A DNA stretch of 63,143 nt from an uncultured Clostridia bacterium (GTDB lineage: Bacteria; Bacillota; Clostridia; Oscillospirales; Ruminococcaceae). The translations under genes were made by a program, and so were the position numbers. The stretch covers positions 1-63,143 of the forward strand of contig CAOKWH010000012.1 of assembly GCA_948473085.1 (NCBI GenBank), in the 5' to 3' direction. Under the pieces are notes generated by a model. That model saw nothing but the letters and a program-made list of their open reading frames with translations. It made no database searches and was not told the origin of the DNA. Shown here in pieces: positions 40,424 through 49,872 of the stretch. Position 1 is the stretch's first letter. Each line of letters opens with the position of its first letter.

Positions 40424-41461
40424 TTAGAAAAACTTGAGTATATCGTTGAAGGTGATAAACAGCATCAGCCCCATGAAGGCAAGGAGGCCCGCCGTGTTGA
40501 TATAGCCCTCGATATTGGGGTTAAGGGGCTTGCCCCGCAGCAGTTCCAGCAGGACAAAGGCAATCCGCCCGCCATCCAGCGCTGGCAGCGGCAGCAGGTT
40601 AAACACACCCAGATTGATGGTGATAACCGCCACCATGATGATAAACTGGTCCAACCCCATGGCGGCCGATTCGCCAATGGCGCCTGCCACCCCCACCGGG
40701 CCGGACATCTGCTCCATGCCGTAGCGGTCGGAGAACACCAGGTCCCATAGCGAAAACCACACCTGTTTGGTGATGGAAACAGTCCAGTCAAAGGCATAAA
40801 CCGGCACATTCAGCAGGGATTTTTGTTCCCCCACCACAATAAAATCAATCTCCACCATGTCAACGCCCTGGAGGTTGCGCATCTTAAAGTGCACATCCGG
40901 CAGCAAAACCCTCTGGCCGTCCCGGAGCACCTCCACATCCACAATGCCATCCTCCTCCCGGGAGAGGTAGAAGGATACATCGTTGGCTGTGCGCACCCGC
41001 TTGCCATCCATACTGAGAATGCGGTCCCCCGGCTCGAAATACTGGGAGGTGACCGCCTCGGCATCGAAGGAGTGGATAATGGGGGTGGCAATGGCGTTGC
41101 CCATTGTGGTGAGGAGGAGCACCAACAGATAGCCCAGCAGCAGGTTCATAGCCGGCCCTGCGGCGGTGATGAACAGGCGCTGCCAGGGCTTTTTGTTGCA
41201 GAAAGCCCGGCCGTCGCTGCTGCCATCGTCCTCCCCTTCCATGCTGACAAAGCCGCCGATGGGGAAGGCGCGCAGGGCATAGGTGGTTTCCCCGCGCTGG
41301 GTGGAAAACACCGTGGGCCCCATGCCAATGGCAAATTCGTTTATTTTAACATCACACTTTTTGGCGGCCAGGAAGTGCCCCAGCTCGTGAATTAAAACCA
41401 GCGAACCGAACACAAACAGCGCCAAAACCACAGTAACCAGCGTATTCAAATGAAAAATCAC
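40424..41461 (-). CDS. rseP: site-2 zinc metalloprotease RseP/RasP
   Basis: 345 residues from GTG 41461, overlapping the dxr stop (GTGA). HELGH in the first helix and LLPLPALDGGRIAFVLLELL near the end are the two halves of the intramembrane zinc site; a PDZ domain (YFEPGDRILSMDGKRVRTANDVSFYLSREEDG) lies between them. It cleaves membrane-anchored anti-sigma factors and signal peptides after site-1 cleavage. Position between dxr and ispG is standard. Confidence 0.95.
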   Translation of the reverse strand: MIFHLNTLVTVVLALFVFGSLVLIHELGHFLAAKKCDVKINEFAIGMGPTVFSTQRGETTYALRAFPIGGFVSMEGEDDGSSDGRAFCNKKPWQRLFITAAGPAMNLLLGYLLVLLLTTMGNAIATPIIHSFDAEAVTSQYFEPGDRILSMDGKRVRTANDVSFYLSREEDGIVDVEVLRDGQRVLLPDVHFKMRNLQGVDMVEIDFIVVGEQKSLLNVPVYAFDWTVSITKQVWFSLWDLVFSDRYGMEQMSGPVGVAGAIGESAAMGLDQFIIMVAVITINLGVFNLLPLPALDGGRIAFVLLELLRGKPLNPNIEGYINTAGLLAFMGLMLFITFNDILKFF

Positions 41462-42609
41462 TGCCTTTCGGATATAAAATTGCAGGCAAACTGCCGGGCA
41501 GCGGCATCCGCCGCCAGCACCTGCTCCAGCGTGTACTCCTCCCCGCCGGCAGGCAGGGCATCCATTGCCGCTGCCACCACCCGGGCAATATCGCCAAAGC
41601 AAATTTCCCCTTTTAGATAGGCGTGTACAGCCACTTCGTTGGCGGCATTGAGGATGCAGGGCAGCAGCCCGCCCGCCGTAATAGCCCGGATGGCCAGAGC
41701 CAAGCAGGGAAAGGCCTGGAGGTCGGGCGGGTAGAAGGTCATGCTTCCCAGCGCGGTCAGGCTCAGCGGTTTTACCGTGCTGGGCAGCCGCTGGGGATAG
41801 GTGAGCGCATACTGGATAGCCAGGCGCATATCCGGGTCGCTGAGCTGGGCCATAACCGAACCATCCTCAAACTCCACAGCCGAATGGATGATGGTTTCCG
41901 GGTGGACAATCACCTCCACCTGTTCGGGCCGCACCCCAAAATTCCAGATACATTCAATCAGTTCCAGCCCTTTGTTCATCAGCGTGGCGGAATCCACCGT
42001 AATTTTTTGGCCCATGCTCCATTTGGGGTGCCGGAGCGTCTGGGCCAGGGCGGCCTGCTCGGTTTCCTCCCGGCTTTTGCCAAAAAAGGGGCCACCGGAC
42101 GCGGTGAGAAGAATCTTTTTTATTTTGTTTTGTTCTTCCCCCTGTATGCACTGGAAAATGGCTGTATGTTCGCTATCCACCGGTATAATCCGGCCGCCGT
42201 GGCGCTGGACAGCATCGACAATCAGCCTTCCGCCGGCCACCAGGGTTTCCTTGTTGGCCAGGGCAACTGTGCGGCCCTGTTTCAGCGCCGCCAAAGTGGG
42301 ACGCAGGCCCACCATGCCGCTCAGGGCATTGAGCAGCAAATCTGCCTGAACCCCGGCCAGCGTACAAAGCGCCTCCGGCCCGCCCAGCACAGCAGTTCCA
42401 CTGCCCTGCAGCTGCTGCTCAGCCTGGGCTGCCGCCGCAGGATCGCTCAAAACGACATAGCGAGGAAGTAACTCCCTCGCCTGCTTTACAATGGTATCCA
42501 CATCCCGGTGCGCCGAGATGCCAACTACCTGGTATCCAATATTTTTACAAACCTCCACTGCCTGGGTTCCAATGGAACCGGTGGAGCCAAGAATGATTAC
42601 CTGTTTCAA
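41458..42609 (-). CDS. dxr: 1-deoxy-D-xylulose-5-phosphate reductoisomerase
   Basis: 383 residues, TTG start. The NADPH loop GSTGSIGTQAVEV opens the protein; KETLVAGG, PVDSEHTAIFQCI, TASGGPF and WSMGQKITVDSATLMNKGLE are catalytic and substrate blocks. It converts DXP to MEP, the committed step of non-mevalonate isoprenoid synthesis. It follows cdsA with a gap of about 50 bases. Confidence 0.97.
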   Translation of the reverse strand: MKQVIILGSTGSIGTQAVEVCKNIGYQVVGISAHRDVDTIVKQARELLPRYVVLSDPAAAAQAEQQLQGSGTAVLGGPEALCTLAGVQADLLLNALSGMVGLRPTLAALKQGRTVALANKETLVAGGRLIVDAVQRHGGRIIPVDSEHTAIFQCIQGEEQNKIKKILLTASGGPFFGKSREETEQAALAQTLRHPKWSMGQKITVDSATLMNKGLELIECIWNFGVRPEQVEVIVHPETIIHSAVEFEDGSVMAQLSDPDMRLAIQYALTYPQRLPSTVKPLSLTALGSMTFYPPDLQAFPCLALAIRAITAGGLLPCILNAANEVAVHAYLKGEICFGDIARVVAAAMDALPAGGEEYTLEQVLAADAAARQFACNFISERQ

Positions 42610-42660
42610 AATAAACCACCCGGTTAAAATCCTATTTGGGAACAGAACAAATTATGCCTG

Positions 42661-43500
42661 CTATATAACGGCCAGCGGGCAGTAGAGCGAAAGCAGATAG
42701 ACCGCCGGCATAACCAGCATAACACTGTCAAACCGGTCCATAATGCCGCCGTGCCCCGGCATAATTTGCCCAAAATCCTTTACTTCATACTGGCGTTTGA
42801 TAACCGATGCCGTCAAATCCCCCATAATACTGAGCAGGGTGAGCACCGGAGAGGCCAGCGCCACCAGCCAGAAATTGACCGTTACCGCCTGCCCATACAG
42901 CTGGGTTGCCACCACCATAAAGAGGTAGGAGAGCAACAGCGAACACACCAGCGCGGCAATGCCGCCGCCAATGGCGCCTTCCACTGTTTTGTTGGGGCTG
43001 ATTTTAGGGGATAGCTTGTGCTTGCCAAACCGCAGCCCGGCAAAATAGGCCCCCGTATCCGCCGACCAGGCAGCCGCCAGGGCAAAGACGGTGTAATAAA
43101 AGCCCAGCAAAGCCCCCAGGGAATCCCGGATAAACAGCACTGTAGTAAGGGCAAACGGAACCAGCAGGCTGATAAAGGACATAAACGCCACCTGCTCCAC
43201 ATGCATTTCCTCATGCTTGGTGAGCAGGACACCCAACAGGGTTAAAATAAACAAAAAACAGATGATGGGCAGCAGACGCACAACAGACCCCACCCGGAAA
43301 AAGGGCAGCAGGACCGAAAAAACCAGCGCCGCCACTGTCAGCACCCGGTTGCGGTGCCGCTGGGCTATATCCAGCACTTCCCACACAGCAATAACCGAAA
43401 TGACCGAAATGGCCAAATTCAGCACCCAAGTATTAAAATAAGCCAAAACAAGAACCAGAACACACAGGCCCACACAGGCTGAGATAATCCTCTGCTTCAA
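42661..43500 (-). CDS. cdsA: phosphatidate cytidylyltransferase
   Basis: 279 residues, TTG start preceded by GGGGGG. Seven or eight membrane helices. The CDP-diglyceride synthase signature S-V-I-K-R...VKDFGQIMPGHGGIMDRFDS is complete near the C-terminus, and SADTGAYFAGLRFGKHKLSPKISPNKT precedes it. Makes CDP-diacylglycerol for phospholipid synthesis. Two bases separate it from uppS. Confidence 0.95.
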   Translation of the reverse strand: MKQRIISACVGLCVLVLVLAYFNTWVLNLAISVISVIAVWEVLDIAQRHRNRVLTVAALVFSVLLPFFRVGSVVRLLPIICFLFILTLLGVLLTKHEEMHVEQVAFMSFISLLVPFALTTVLFIRDSLGALLGFYYTVFALAAAWSADTGAYFAGLRFGKHKLSPKISPNKTVEGAIGGGIAALVCSLLLSYLFMVVATQLYGQAVTVNFWLVALASPVLTLLSIMGDLTASVIKRQYEVKDFGQIMPGHGGIMDRFDSVMLVMPAVYLLSLYCPLAVI

Positions 43501-43502
43501 AA

Positions 43503-44225
43503 CTATATCCCCCCAAAACGCCGGCTGCGGCGCTGATACTCCCGAATGGCCTCATCAAGGGTTCGGGAAGTAAAATCTGGCCAGAGCACATCCATAAAGA
43601 CAAGCTCGGCATAGGCCCCCTGCCAAAGCAGGAAGTTGGAGAGCCGCTGCTCCCCGCTGGGCCTGATGATAAGATCCACCGGCGGCTGGCCCCCTGTATA
43701 CAGCAGTGTATCCACCAGGGCCTCGTCGATGGCCTCCGGCAGAAGCTCCCCGGCGGCTGCCAGGGCCGCTGCCTTTCGCATAGCTGCCACAATCTCGCTG
43801 CGGCCGCCATAATTGAGCGCAATGTTGACTGTAATGCCGCTGCGGCCGGCGGTGCGCTGCTCCACCTGGCGGATTTTTTCCTGCAAATCCGGCGCCAGCT
43901 GGGTTTTATCCCCTATAAACCGGAGCACCCCTTCCTCCTGGCCGGAGTGCTTTTCCAGCTCGGCCAGATAGTCCCGCAGCAGGTCCATAATGGCGTCCAC
44001 CTCGCTCTGCGGGCGGCTCCAGTTCTCGGTGGAAAAGGCGTAAACAGTCAGGTAGGCAATGCCAATTTCCTGGCAGTAGGCCGAAATTTCCCGAAAAGCC
44101 TTTGCCCCCTGCTTATGGCCGGCGGAACGGGGCAGGCCGCGTTTTTTGGCCCACCTGCCGTTGCCGTCCATAATAATGCCGATATGCCTGGGCAGGCTGT
44201 TGCCCTGTAAATTTTCCCATGCCAT
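43503..44225 (-). CDS. uppS: isoprenyl transferase (undecaprenyl diphosphate synthase)
   Basis: 240 residues from ATG 44225 (GGAGGGGAGG upstream). HIGIIMDGNGRWAKKRGLPRSAGHKQGA is the catalytic and diphosphate-binding block; LTVYAFSTENWSRP, LNYGGRSEIV and DLIIRPSGEQRLSNFLLWQGAYAELVF complete the cis-prenyltransferase pattern. Builds the C55 lipid carrier for peptidoglycan. Operon: frr-uppS-cdsA. Confidence 0.97.
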   Translation of the reverse strand: MAWENLQGNSLPRHIGIIMDGNGRWAKKRGLPRSAGHKQGAKAFREISAYCQEIGIAYLTVYAFSTENWSRPQSEVDAIMDLLRDYLAELEKHSGQEEGVLRFIGDKTQLAPDLQEKIRQVEQRTAGRSGITVNIALNYGGRSEIVAAMRKAAALAAAGELLPEAIDEALVDTLLYTGGQPPVDLIIRPSGEQRLSNFLLWQGAYAELVFMDVLWPDFTSRTLDEAIREYQRRSRRFGGI

Positions 44226-44249
44226 ACAAGGCAAGCCTCCCCTCCTGCT

Positions 44250-44804
44250 TTACAGCTCGGTAATTTCCTTTACCTTGGCCTCGGACATGCCATCAATCTG
44301 CTTGCAGAACTTATCGGTCAGGTCCTGTGTTTCCTTTTCAATCTGCTTGAGGTCGTCCTCGGTGAGCTCGCCGCTCTTTTTCATAGCCTTGAACTTATCA
44401 ATGGCATCCCGGCGGATGTTGCGGATAACCACCTTGGCCTCCTCGCCCTGCTTGGCAATGCCCTTGCTCAGTTCCTTTCTGCGCTCGGCTGTCAGGGGCG
44501 GGAACACAATGCGCAGCACACTGCCATCGTTCTGGGGGTTGATGCCCAGGTCGGAGGACTGGATGGCCTTTTCAATATCCTTCAGGGTGCTTCTGTCCCA
44601 GGGCTGTATAGTCAGGGTGCGGGCCTCGGTAACCGAAACAGCGGCCATCTGGTTGATGGGTGTGGCCGCGCCATAGTAATCCACCGAAATTTTATCCAGC
44701 ACGGCGGGATTGGCCCGGCCAGCCCGGATGGCGGCGTAATCCCGGGCGAGAATATCCACCGATTTGTTCATTTTTTCTTCATAAGGCTTGAGATTGGAAT
44801 TCAT
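44250..44804 (-). CDS. frr: ribosome recycling factor
   Basis: 184 residues, the exact family length. Typical blocks: AAIRAGRANPAVLDKISVDYYGAATPINQMA, LTIQPWDRSTLKDIEKAIQSSDLGINPQNDG, and the C-terminal DDLKQIEKETQDLTDKFCKQID. With EF-G it splits post-termination ribosomes. It lies directly downstream of pyrH. Confidence 0.98.
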   Translation of the reverse strand: MNSNLKPYEEKMNKSVDILARDYAAIRAGRANPAVLDKISVDYYGAATPINQMAAVSVTEARTLTIQPWDRSTLKDIEKAIQSSDLGINPQNDGSVLRIVFPPLTAERRKELSKGIAKQGEEAKVVIRNIRRDAIDKFKAMKKSGELTEDDLKQIEKETQDLTDKFCKQIDGMSEAKVKEITEL

Positions 44805-44810
44805 TGTAAT

Positions 44811-45521
44811 TTATGCCTCCTTTACTATTGTACCCACATCTTCGCCGCAAACCGCGCGCACGATATTGTGGGGATCGTCCAAACTAAACACCATAACAGG
44901 AATATTGTTGTCCTTGCACATCGACGCCGCTGTCATATCCATCACGGCCAAACCCTTGGCCAGCATTTCGCTGAACGAGAGGTTCTGGTAGCGTACGGCG
45001 TCGCTGTACTTGTGGGGGTCCTTATCATAGACACCGTCCACCAATGTGGCTTTGAGAATAATATCCGCGCCAATTTCGGCTGCCCGCAGGGAGGAAGCCG
45101 TATCGGTGGAGAAGAACGGGCTGCCCACGCCGCAGCCAAAGATTACAACCCGGCCCTTTTCCAGATGCCGCACCGCCCGGCTGCGGATGTAGGGTTCGGC
45201 AATCGAGGTCATGGAAATGGCGGTTTGCACCCGCACATCCACATCCAGCGATTCCAGCGCATCGCAGATAGCCAAAGCATTGATTACAGTGGCCAGCATA
45301 CCCATATGGTCCGCCCGGGTGCGGTCCATCTTGCCGCTGGAACGCCCCCGCCAGAAGTTGCCGCCGCCCACGACAATGGCCACCTCGGCCCCCAGCTGGG
45401 TACACTCCTTGATGGATTGGCAGATGGCAAGCACTGTGTCGTAATCGATGCCCATTTTTTGATTCCCGGCCATGGCCTCGCCGCTCAGTTTTAACAAAAC
45501 CCGCTTGTATTTCGGCTCCAT
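44811..45521 (-). CDS. pyrH: UMP kinase
   Basis: 236 residues from ATG 45521 (GAGGAGTGACGGGA upstream). The amino-acid-kinase fold is shown by [42 protein letters not shown] and [11 protein letters not shown]; catalytic [13 protein letters not shown] follows. Phosphorylates UMP to UDP. First gene of the operon pyrH-frr-uppS-cdsA-dxr-rseP-ispG-polC. Confidence 0.97.
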   Translation of the reverse strand: MEPKYKRVLLKLSGEAMAGNQKMGIDYDTVLAICQSIKECTQLGAEVAIVVGGGNFWRGRSSGKMDRTRADHMGMLATVINALAICDALESLDVDVRVQTAISMTSIAEPYIRSRAVRHLEKGRVVIFGCGVGSPFFSTDTASSLRAAEIGADIILKATLVDGVYDKDPHKYSDAVRYQNLSFSEMLAKGLAVMDMTAASMCKDNNIPVMVFSLDDPHNIVRAVCGEDVGTIVKEA

Positions 45522-45721
45522 TCCCGTCACTCCTCTATTTCTTTTGTACTGCCTGGAGCCGGGAACGGCCCCAGGCTGGGATGACAACATATTTACTTAA
45601 TATTTTACCTTAATCCTCCAAAGGTGTAAAGGGTATTTCTATTAAGATTATTGCCAAACCATAAACAAAACGCCAAAATACCGTCCCAAACGGCCTGACG
45701 GCAGCCGACACATTCCGGTTT

Positions 45722-45750
45722 ATTATATACCATCCGCACACAGGGGTCAA
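45722..45750 (-). promoter_or_regulatory. promoter of the pyrH-polC operon
   Basis: Minus-strand TTGACC (45745-45750), 17 bp and TATAAT (45722-45727). A leader of nearly 200 nt separates it from pyrH; no second gene is seen in the 317-bp gap between pyrH and the tsf terminator. Confidence 0.8.
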
Positions 45751-45838
45751 TACGCTTCTGCAGGGCAATCCTGCACACAGGGCGGTGCCACTGTGCCGGA
45801 AAAGCGTATCCGAGCGGGCTTGCGCCGGCTTGGGCACA

Positions 45839-45870
45839 CAAAAAAGGCGCAGCCAAAACTGCGCCTTTTT
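45839..45870 (-). terminator. intrinsic terminator of rpsB-tsf
   Basis: GGCGCAG (45846-45852) and CTGCGCC (45859-45865) with a 6-nt loop, flanked by A5-6 and T5 so that it can act in both directions. It lies 18 bases past the tsf stop codon. Confidence 0.9.
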
Positions 45871-45888
45871 ATTTAGGGGAAATGGGGT

Positions 45889-46812
45889 TTACTTTACCAT
45901 GCTGGCAACTTCTGCAGCAAAGTCGTCAACCTTCTTCTCAATACCCTCGCCCTTTTCAAACCGGGTGAAGGATACAATTTCAATACTGCCGCCCAGGTCC
46001 TTGGCAACCTTTTCTACATACTGCGCAACATTCATATTGCCATCCTTAACAAAGGCCTGATCCACCAGGCAGTTCTCCTTGTAGAACTTTTCAACACGCC
46101 CGGTAACCATCTTCTCAATCACCTGTGCAGGCTTGTTCTTGAGCTTCTCATCGTTCTGAATCTGGGCCTCAAGGATCTTCTTCTCCTCCTCAATAACATC
46201 GGCAGGAACAGCCTCTTTGTTCAGGTAACGGGGATTGATGGCGGCAATTTGCATGGCAACATCCTTGCCGCACTCGGCAAACTCGGCCTTGCCGGCAATG
46301 CCGTCCGAAACGGCAAACTGCACCATAACGCCAATGACGCCGCCGGCATGGATATAGGTGGCCAGGTCGCCCTCCTGACGCAGGAATCTTCTAATCTTCA
46401 GGTTCTCGCCGATAACCAGAATCTTCTCCCGGAGCAGCTCCTCCACAGTCATGCCCTCAGCAGCCTTGCAGGCCAGCAGGGCATCCACATCGGCGGGGTT
46501 CTGCTCCATTACAATGTGGGCGCACTGCTCTACAAAGGCCACAAAGTCGGCGTTCTTAGCCACAAAGTCGGTCTCGGAGTTTACCTCAATAATAGCGCCG
46601 ACCTTCTTGGCGGGGTCAGCCACTGCGTATACAATACCCTCGGCAGCAATGCGCCCTGCCTTCTTGGCAGCGGCGGACAGGCCCTTTTCCCGCAGGTATT
46701 CCACTGCCTTATCCATATCACCATTCGACTCGGTGAGAGCCTTCTTACAGTCCATCATGCCGCAGCCTGTCATCTGGCGCAGTGTCTGGACATCCTTTGC
46801 TGTAAAAGCCAT
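45889..46812 (-). CDS. tsf: elongation factor Ts
   Basis: 307 residues. N-terminal UBA-like domain (MAFTAKDVQTLRQMTGCGMMDCKKALTESNGDMDKAVEYLREKG), then the core with the conserved VNSETDFVAKN. It exchanges GDP for GTP on EF-Tu. Directly downstream of rpsB, as in nearly all bacteria. Confidence 0.98.
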   Translation of the reverse strand: MAFTAKDVQTLRQMTGCGMMDCKKALTESNGDMDKAVEYLREKGLSAAAKKAGRIAAEGIVYAVADPAKKVGAIIEVNSETDFVAKNADFVAFVEQCAHIVMEQNPADVDALLACKAAEGMTVEELLREKILVIGENLKIRRFLRQEGDLATYIHAGGVIGVMVQFAVSDGIAGKAEFAECGKDVAMQIAAINPRYLNKEAVPADVIEEEKKILEAQIQNDEKLKNKPAQVIEKMVTGRVEKFYKENCLVDQAFVKDGNMNVAQYVEKVAKDLGGSIEIVSFTRFEKGEGIEKKVDDFAAEVASMVK

Positions 46813-46899
46813 TTTATATTCCTCCTATTTACAGTTCTTTTTAAAAAGAGGCTCGGACAATCACTTGCACGAGCCTCCCAAAAATTCTCTTTACAAAGA

Positions 46900-47631
46900 T
46901 TACTCGGCGGACTCTGCTGCATCTGCCTCGGCAGCTTCAGCTGTTTCGGCGCCCTGTCTGCCCTCGATGATGGCATCGGCCATAGCGCCAGAAATCAGGC
47001 GGACAGCACGGATAGCATCGTCGTTGCCGGGAATGACATAGTCAATCTCGTCGGGGTCACAGTTTGTGTCAACAATAGCCACAATCGGAATACCCAGCTT
47101 GTGCGCCTCAGCCACAGCAATGCGCTCCTTGCGGGGATCCACAATAAACAGCGCACCGGGGAGCTTTTCCATATCCTTAATGCCACCCAGGAACTTTTCC
47201 AGCTTTTCAATCTCCAGCTGGAGCTTGATTACTTCCTTCTTGGGCAGGCGCTCAAAGGTGCCATCCTCTTCCATCTTGCGCAGCTGAGCCAGCCGGTCAA
47301 TTCTGCGGCGGATGGTCTTAAAGTTGGTCATCATACCGCCCAGCCATCTGGCGTTTACATAGTAGGCGCCGGCTCTCTCGGCCTCTTCCTTCACGCTTTC
47401 GGCGGCCTGCTTCTTGGTGCCGACAAACAGCACATTCTGGCCCGATGCGGCCAGGTCACGAACGAACATGTAAGCGTCGTCCAGCTTCTTTACAGTCTTC
47501 TGCAGGTCAATAATGTAGATGCCGTTTCTCTCGGTAAAGATATACTCGGCCATCTTGGGGTTCCATCTGCGGGTCTGGTGGCCAAAGTGCACGCCAGCTT
47601 CCAGCAGCTGCTTCATCGATACTACTGCCAT
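46900..47631 (-). CDS. rpsB: 30S ribosomal protein S2
   Basis: 243 residues. [22 protein letters not shown] and [17 protein letters not shown] are S2 hallmarks; [37 protein letters not shown] follows. The Ala/Glu-rich tail is common in this phylum. Its leader carries a strong hairpin that may mediate autoregulation. Confidence 0.98.
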   Translation of the reverse strand: MAVVSMKQLLEAGVHFGHQTRRWNPKMAEYIFTERNGIYIIDLQKTVKKLDDAYMFVRDLAASGQNVLFVGTKKQAAESVKEEAERAGAYYVNARWLGGMMTNFKTIRRRIDRLAQLRKMEEDGTFERLPKKEVIKLQLEIEKLEKFLGGIKDMEKLPGALFIVDPRKERIAVAEAHKLGIPIVAIVDTNCDPDEIDYVIPGNDDAIRAVRLISGAMADAIIEGRQGAETAEAAEADAAESAE

Positions 47632-47676
47632 TTTTAAATTTCCTCCTTCGGTTGGTTCCTCCGCCCGGCACCTGTT

Positions 47677-47716
47677 GCAGGCCCACCCCTTTTTTCTAAA
47701 GGGGCACCCGGCCTGC
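47677..47716 (-). promoter_or_regulatory. hairpin in the rpsB leader
   Basis: GCAGGCC...GGCCTGC-type arms with an inner CCCCTTT/AAGGGG stem form a long hairpin between the rpsB promoter and its ribosome site. It may be an autoregulatory target of S2; it does not match a leader class I can name. Confidence 0.5.
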
Positions 47717-47744
47717 CCATGCAGAGCGTGCGTTTTGCCCTAAT

Positions 47745-47773
47745 ATATTACCACAAACTGCCTAACTTTGCAA
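47745..47773 (-). promoter_or_regulatory. promoter of rpsB-tsf
   Basis: Minus-strand TTGCAA (47768-47773), 17 bp, TAATAT (47745-47750), with the structured leader just downstream. Confidence 0.65.
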
Positions 47774-47852
47774 GCCCTATTTTTCTTCCATGCCACAGTG
47801 CAAAGAAAGACCGGCCGGGAACTGCCCGGAAAGACGCTTTGCAGCCCCTCCC

Positions 47853-48143
47853 CTACTTCCCAAACAGGCCGAAAAAGCCGCCTGTACTGGGCTGCTGCGG
47901 CGGCGGGCAGTAGTTGACCAGAATGGTATCCTCCCCAATCAGCTTAATATCCTGCCAGCAGATCACAATATCCTCCTCCCGGCCCAACAGGCCGAACAGC
48001 TTATACCGCCCATAGATTACAATGGCGGTGAGCTGGGCGGTGTTAATATCCACCTCCACATCGTCCACGCGGCCCAGACAGGCCCCATCGCAGACGCATA
48101 CCACATCTTTATAGCGCAAATCCCCAATTCGGCAGCAGCCCAT
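47853..48143 (-). CDS. YlmC/YmxH-family sporulation PRC-barrel protein
   Basis: 96 residues from ATG 48143 (AGAGGTG upstream). Short PRC-barrel-like protein: RIGDLRYKDVVCVCDGACLGRVDDVEVDINTAQLTAIVIYGRYKLFGLLGREEDIVICWQDIKLIGEDTILV matches the YlmC/YmxH family of Firmicutes, linked to sporulation. The Pro/Gln-rich tail PPPQQPSTGGFFGLFGK is unusual. It lies 12 bases after the LysR stop codon, on the same strand. Confidence 0.85.
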   Translation of the reverse strand: MGCCRIGDLRYKDVVCVCDGACLGRVDDVEVDINTAQLTAIVIYGRYKLFGLLGREEDIVICWQDIKLIGEDTILVNYCPPPQQPSTGGFFGLFGK

Positions 48144-48154
48144 ACCAATCACCT

Positions 48155-49090
48155 CTATGGAGTATATGCGCCATCCCCCGGCAATATGCCCGGAGGCACC
48201 CCCTCCGGCTGCGGCTGCTGGCCCAACCGCCTGGCCAGCTGGCAAAAACTGCGCATGGCGCCGGTAAGCCATTTATCCCGATGGCAGAGGATACGGCTGT
48301 AAAGCCGCGGGGAAAAGCCCTCCACCTCAAAGGCGGCCAGCTCCCCCTGGGCGATCTCCTCCCCGGTGAGAAACTGCGGGAGAAAGCCAAAGCCCAGCCC
48401 GGCCCGGATGAATTTTAACACCACATCGGTGCTGCTGGCCTCCAAAAACACATCGGCCTGCGCCTCTCTTTCCTCCAAAAAGCGCTCCATCTGCCGCCGG
48501 TAGGGGCAGCCCTGCTCGGTAAAAATAGCCCGGTGCCGCAGCAGCTCTCCCAAAGGGACCGGCCCGGTGCCGGCCAGCGGGCTGGAGGAACAGCACACCG
48601 GGGAGATGGGATGCTCAAACTCCTCCAGCACCAGCATGTTCTCCCGCTTTTCTCGGCCATAGATCCAAAGCAGGTCAATCTGGTCGGCCAGCAACAGCCG
48701 TTCCAGCTCCGCTTTGGAGGCAGTAACCACCGAAAGCCCGGCACTGGGGTTCTGGCGGGCAAACTGCTGAATCAGCCCCGGCAAAAAAGCCCCGCAGAGC
48801 GACTCGTAAACCCCCACCCGCACCTGGGCGCTGCCCGCCCCGGCCAAATCCTCCCGGAGGCGGCTGGCGCTGTGCAGCACCTCCCTGGCCCGGCCCAGAG
48901 CGGCGCTGCCGGCATCGGTTAAGCGGATGCTGCGGCCAATGCGGTCGAACAGCTGCACCCCCAGCTCCTCCTCCAGGTTTTTTATCTGCATGGTTACGGT
49001 GGACTGGGTATACCCCAGCTCCTGGGCCGCCGCCGAAAAGCTGCCCAGCTCGGCTATTTTTACAAAGGTGTTCAGGTTGCGCAGCTCCAC
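48155..49090 (-). CDS. LysR-family transcriptional regulator
   Basis: 311 residues from GTG 49090 (GAGGAGGG five bases upstream). N-terminal helix-turn-helix LRNLNTFVKIAELGSFSAAAQELGYTQSTVTMQIKNLEEELGVQLFDRIGRSIRLTDAG is a standard LysR domain, followed by the periplasmic-binding-like effector domain. It is divergent from the glutaredoxin-like/Hsp20 genes, which have a good promoter in the shared gap and are its probable target. Confidence 0.93.
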   Translation of the reverse strand: MELRNLNTFVKIAELGSFSAAAQELGYTQSTVTMQIKNLEEELGVQLFDRIGRSIRLTDAGSAALGRAREVLHSASRLREDLAGAGSAQVRVGVYESLCGAFLPGLIQQFARQNPSAGLSVVTASKAELERLLLADQIDLLWIYGREKRENMLVLEEFEHPISPVCCSSSPLAGTGPVPLGELLRHRAIFTEQGCPYRRQMERFLEEREAQADVFLEASSTDVVLKFIRAGLGFGFLPQFLTGEEIAQGELAAFEVEGFSPRLYSRILCHRDKWLTGAMRSFCQLARRLGQQPQPEGVPPGILPGDGAYTP

Positions 49091-49146
49091 AGGAACCCTC
49101 CTCTCATCTATCAATATTTTTGAACTTTAATATGATTTAATTCAAT

Positions 49147-49175
49147 TTTACAAATGGCTTTGGCGCTGCTATAAT
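49147..49175 (+). promoter_or_regulatory. promoter of the glutaredoxin-like/Hsp20 genes
   Basis: TTTACA (49147-49152), 17 bp, TATAAT (49170-49175). An AT-rich stretch with TTTAAT/ATTAAA-type half sites lies just upstream, a plausible LysR box. Confidence 0.75.
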
Positions 49176-49221
49176 AAAATCAGAGCAAGACGCCACAACA
49201 ACATGATGGAGGGAACAGAAC

Positions 49222-49472
49222 ATGAAAGTAACAATTTACGGCAGCCACCTTTGCCCCGACACCCTGTATGCCCTGAATGTGCTCAAGTCCAAGGATGTGG
49301 ACCTCTCTTTCAAAAACATCTCCGGCGCCCTGGGCGACCTCAAGGAGTTTTTGGCCATCCGGGAGGGCAACCCCTGTTTGACGGCGCCAGAAAGAGCGGC
49401 GGCATTGGCATCCCCTGCTTTGTGCTGGAGGATGGCACCCGCACCCTGGATATTCAGCGCATTATTGGTTAA
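49222..49472 (+). pseudogene. glutaredoxin-like protein, first copy, frameshifted
   Basis: The first 51 residues (MKVTIYGSHLCPDTLYALN... to IREGNP) are in the frame from ATG 49222; the rest (LFDGARKSGGIGIPCFVLEDGTRTLDIQRIIG) is in the next frame. The intact copy at 49873 has CAACCCCCTG where this one has CAACCCCTG, so one C is missing near 49371-49374, and the gene is 251 rather than 252 bases long. The product would be a thioredoxin-fold protein with C-P-D-T in place of the CPYC active site. It could be a real pseudogene, a slippage-expressed form or a sequence error. Confidence 0.85.
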
Positions 49473-49521
49473 GCCAGTTAATAAACATAATAAAAACACC
49501 ATGAAAGGAACTGATTGAACT

Positions 49522-49845
49522 ATGTTTAAGGTATTTGAAGACATCCGTGAGAACTCCCAGGAATTTTCCAACCTGCGCCTCAACGACTCCCGCTACGCCC
49601 CCTGGGTGCGCAACGAGAACACCTACTGCACTATTGTTAAGACCATTGGCATCAACCCCGAGGATGTTACTGTTGTGGCCGAAAACCTGGTTATCAAGGT
49701 AAAGGGCAGCACCAAAACAGCCGGCGTGGAGTACAGCGTAGACTTTAACATCCCCCTGTCCGACACCTTCTTCAACAAGATTGCGGCTGTCAACCACGAA
49801 ACTGTAAACGGCCTGACCTACATCACCGTTGACCTGAACGACTAA
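49522..49845 (+). CDS. Hsp20/alpha-crystallin-like small protein
   Basis: 107 residues. The central part NENTYCTIVKTIGINPEDVTVVAENLVIKVKGSTKTAGVEYSVDFNIPLSDTFFNKIAAVNHETVNGLTYITVDLND fits the alpha-crystallin beta-sandwich of small heat-shock proteins, holdases for unfolding proteins, although the N- and C-terminal extensions are minimal. It is sandwiched between two copies of a glutaredoxin-like gene, so the three probably form a stress operon under the LysR regulator. Confidence 0.7.
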   Translation: MFKVFEDIRENSQEFSNLRLNDSRYAPWVRNENTYCTIVKTIGINPEDVTVVAENLVIKVKGSTKTAGVEYSVDFNIPLSDTFFNKIAAVNHETVNGLTYITVDLND

Positions 49846-49872
49846 GACGAACAAAATACTGGAGGAATAGAC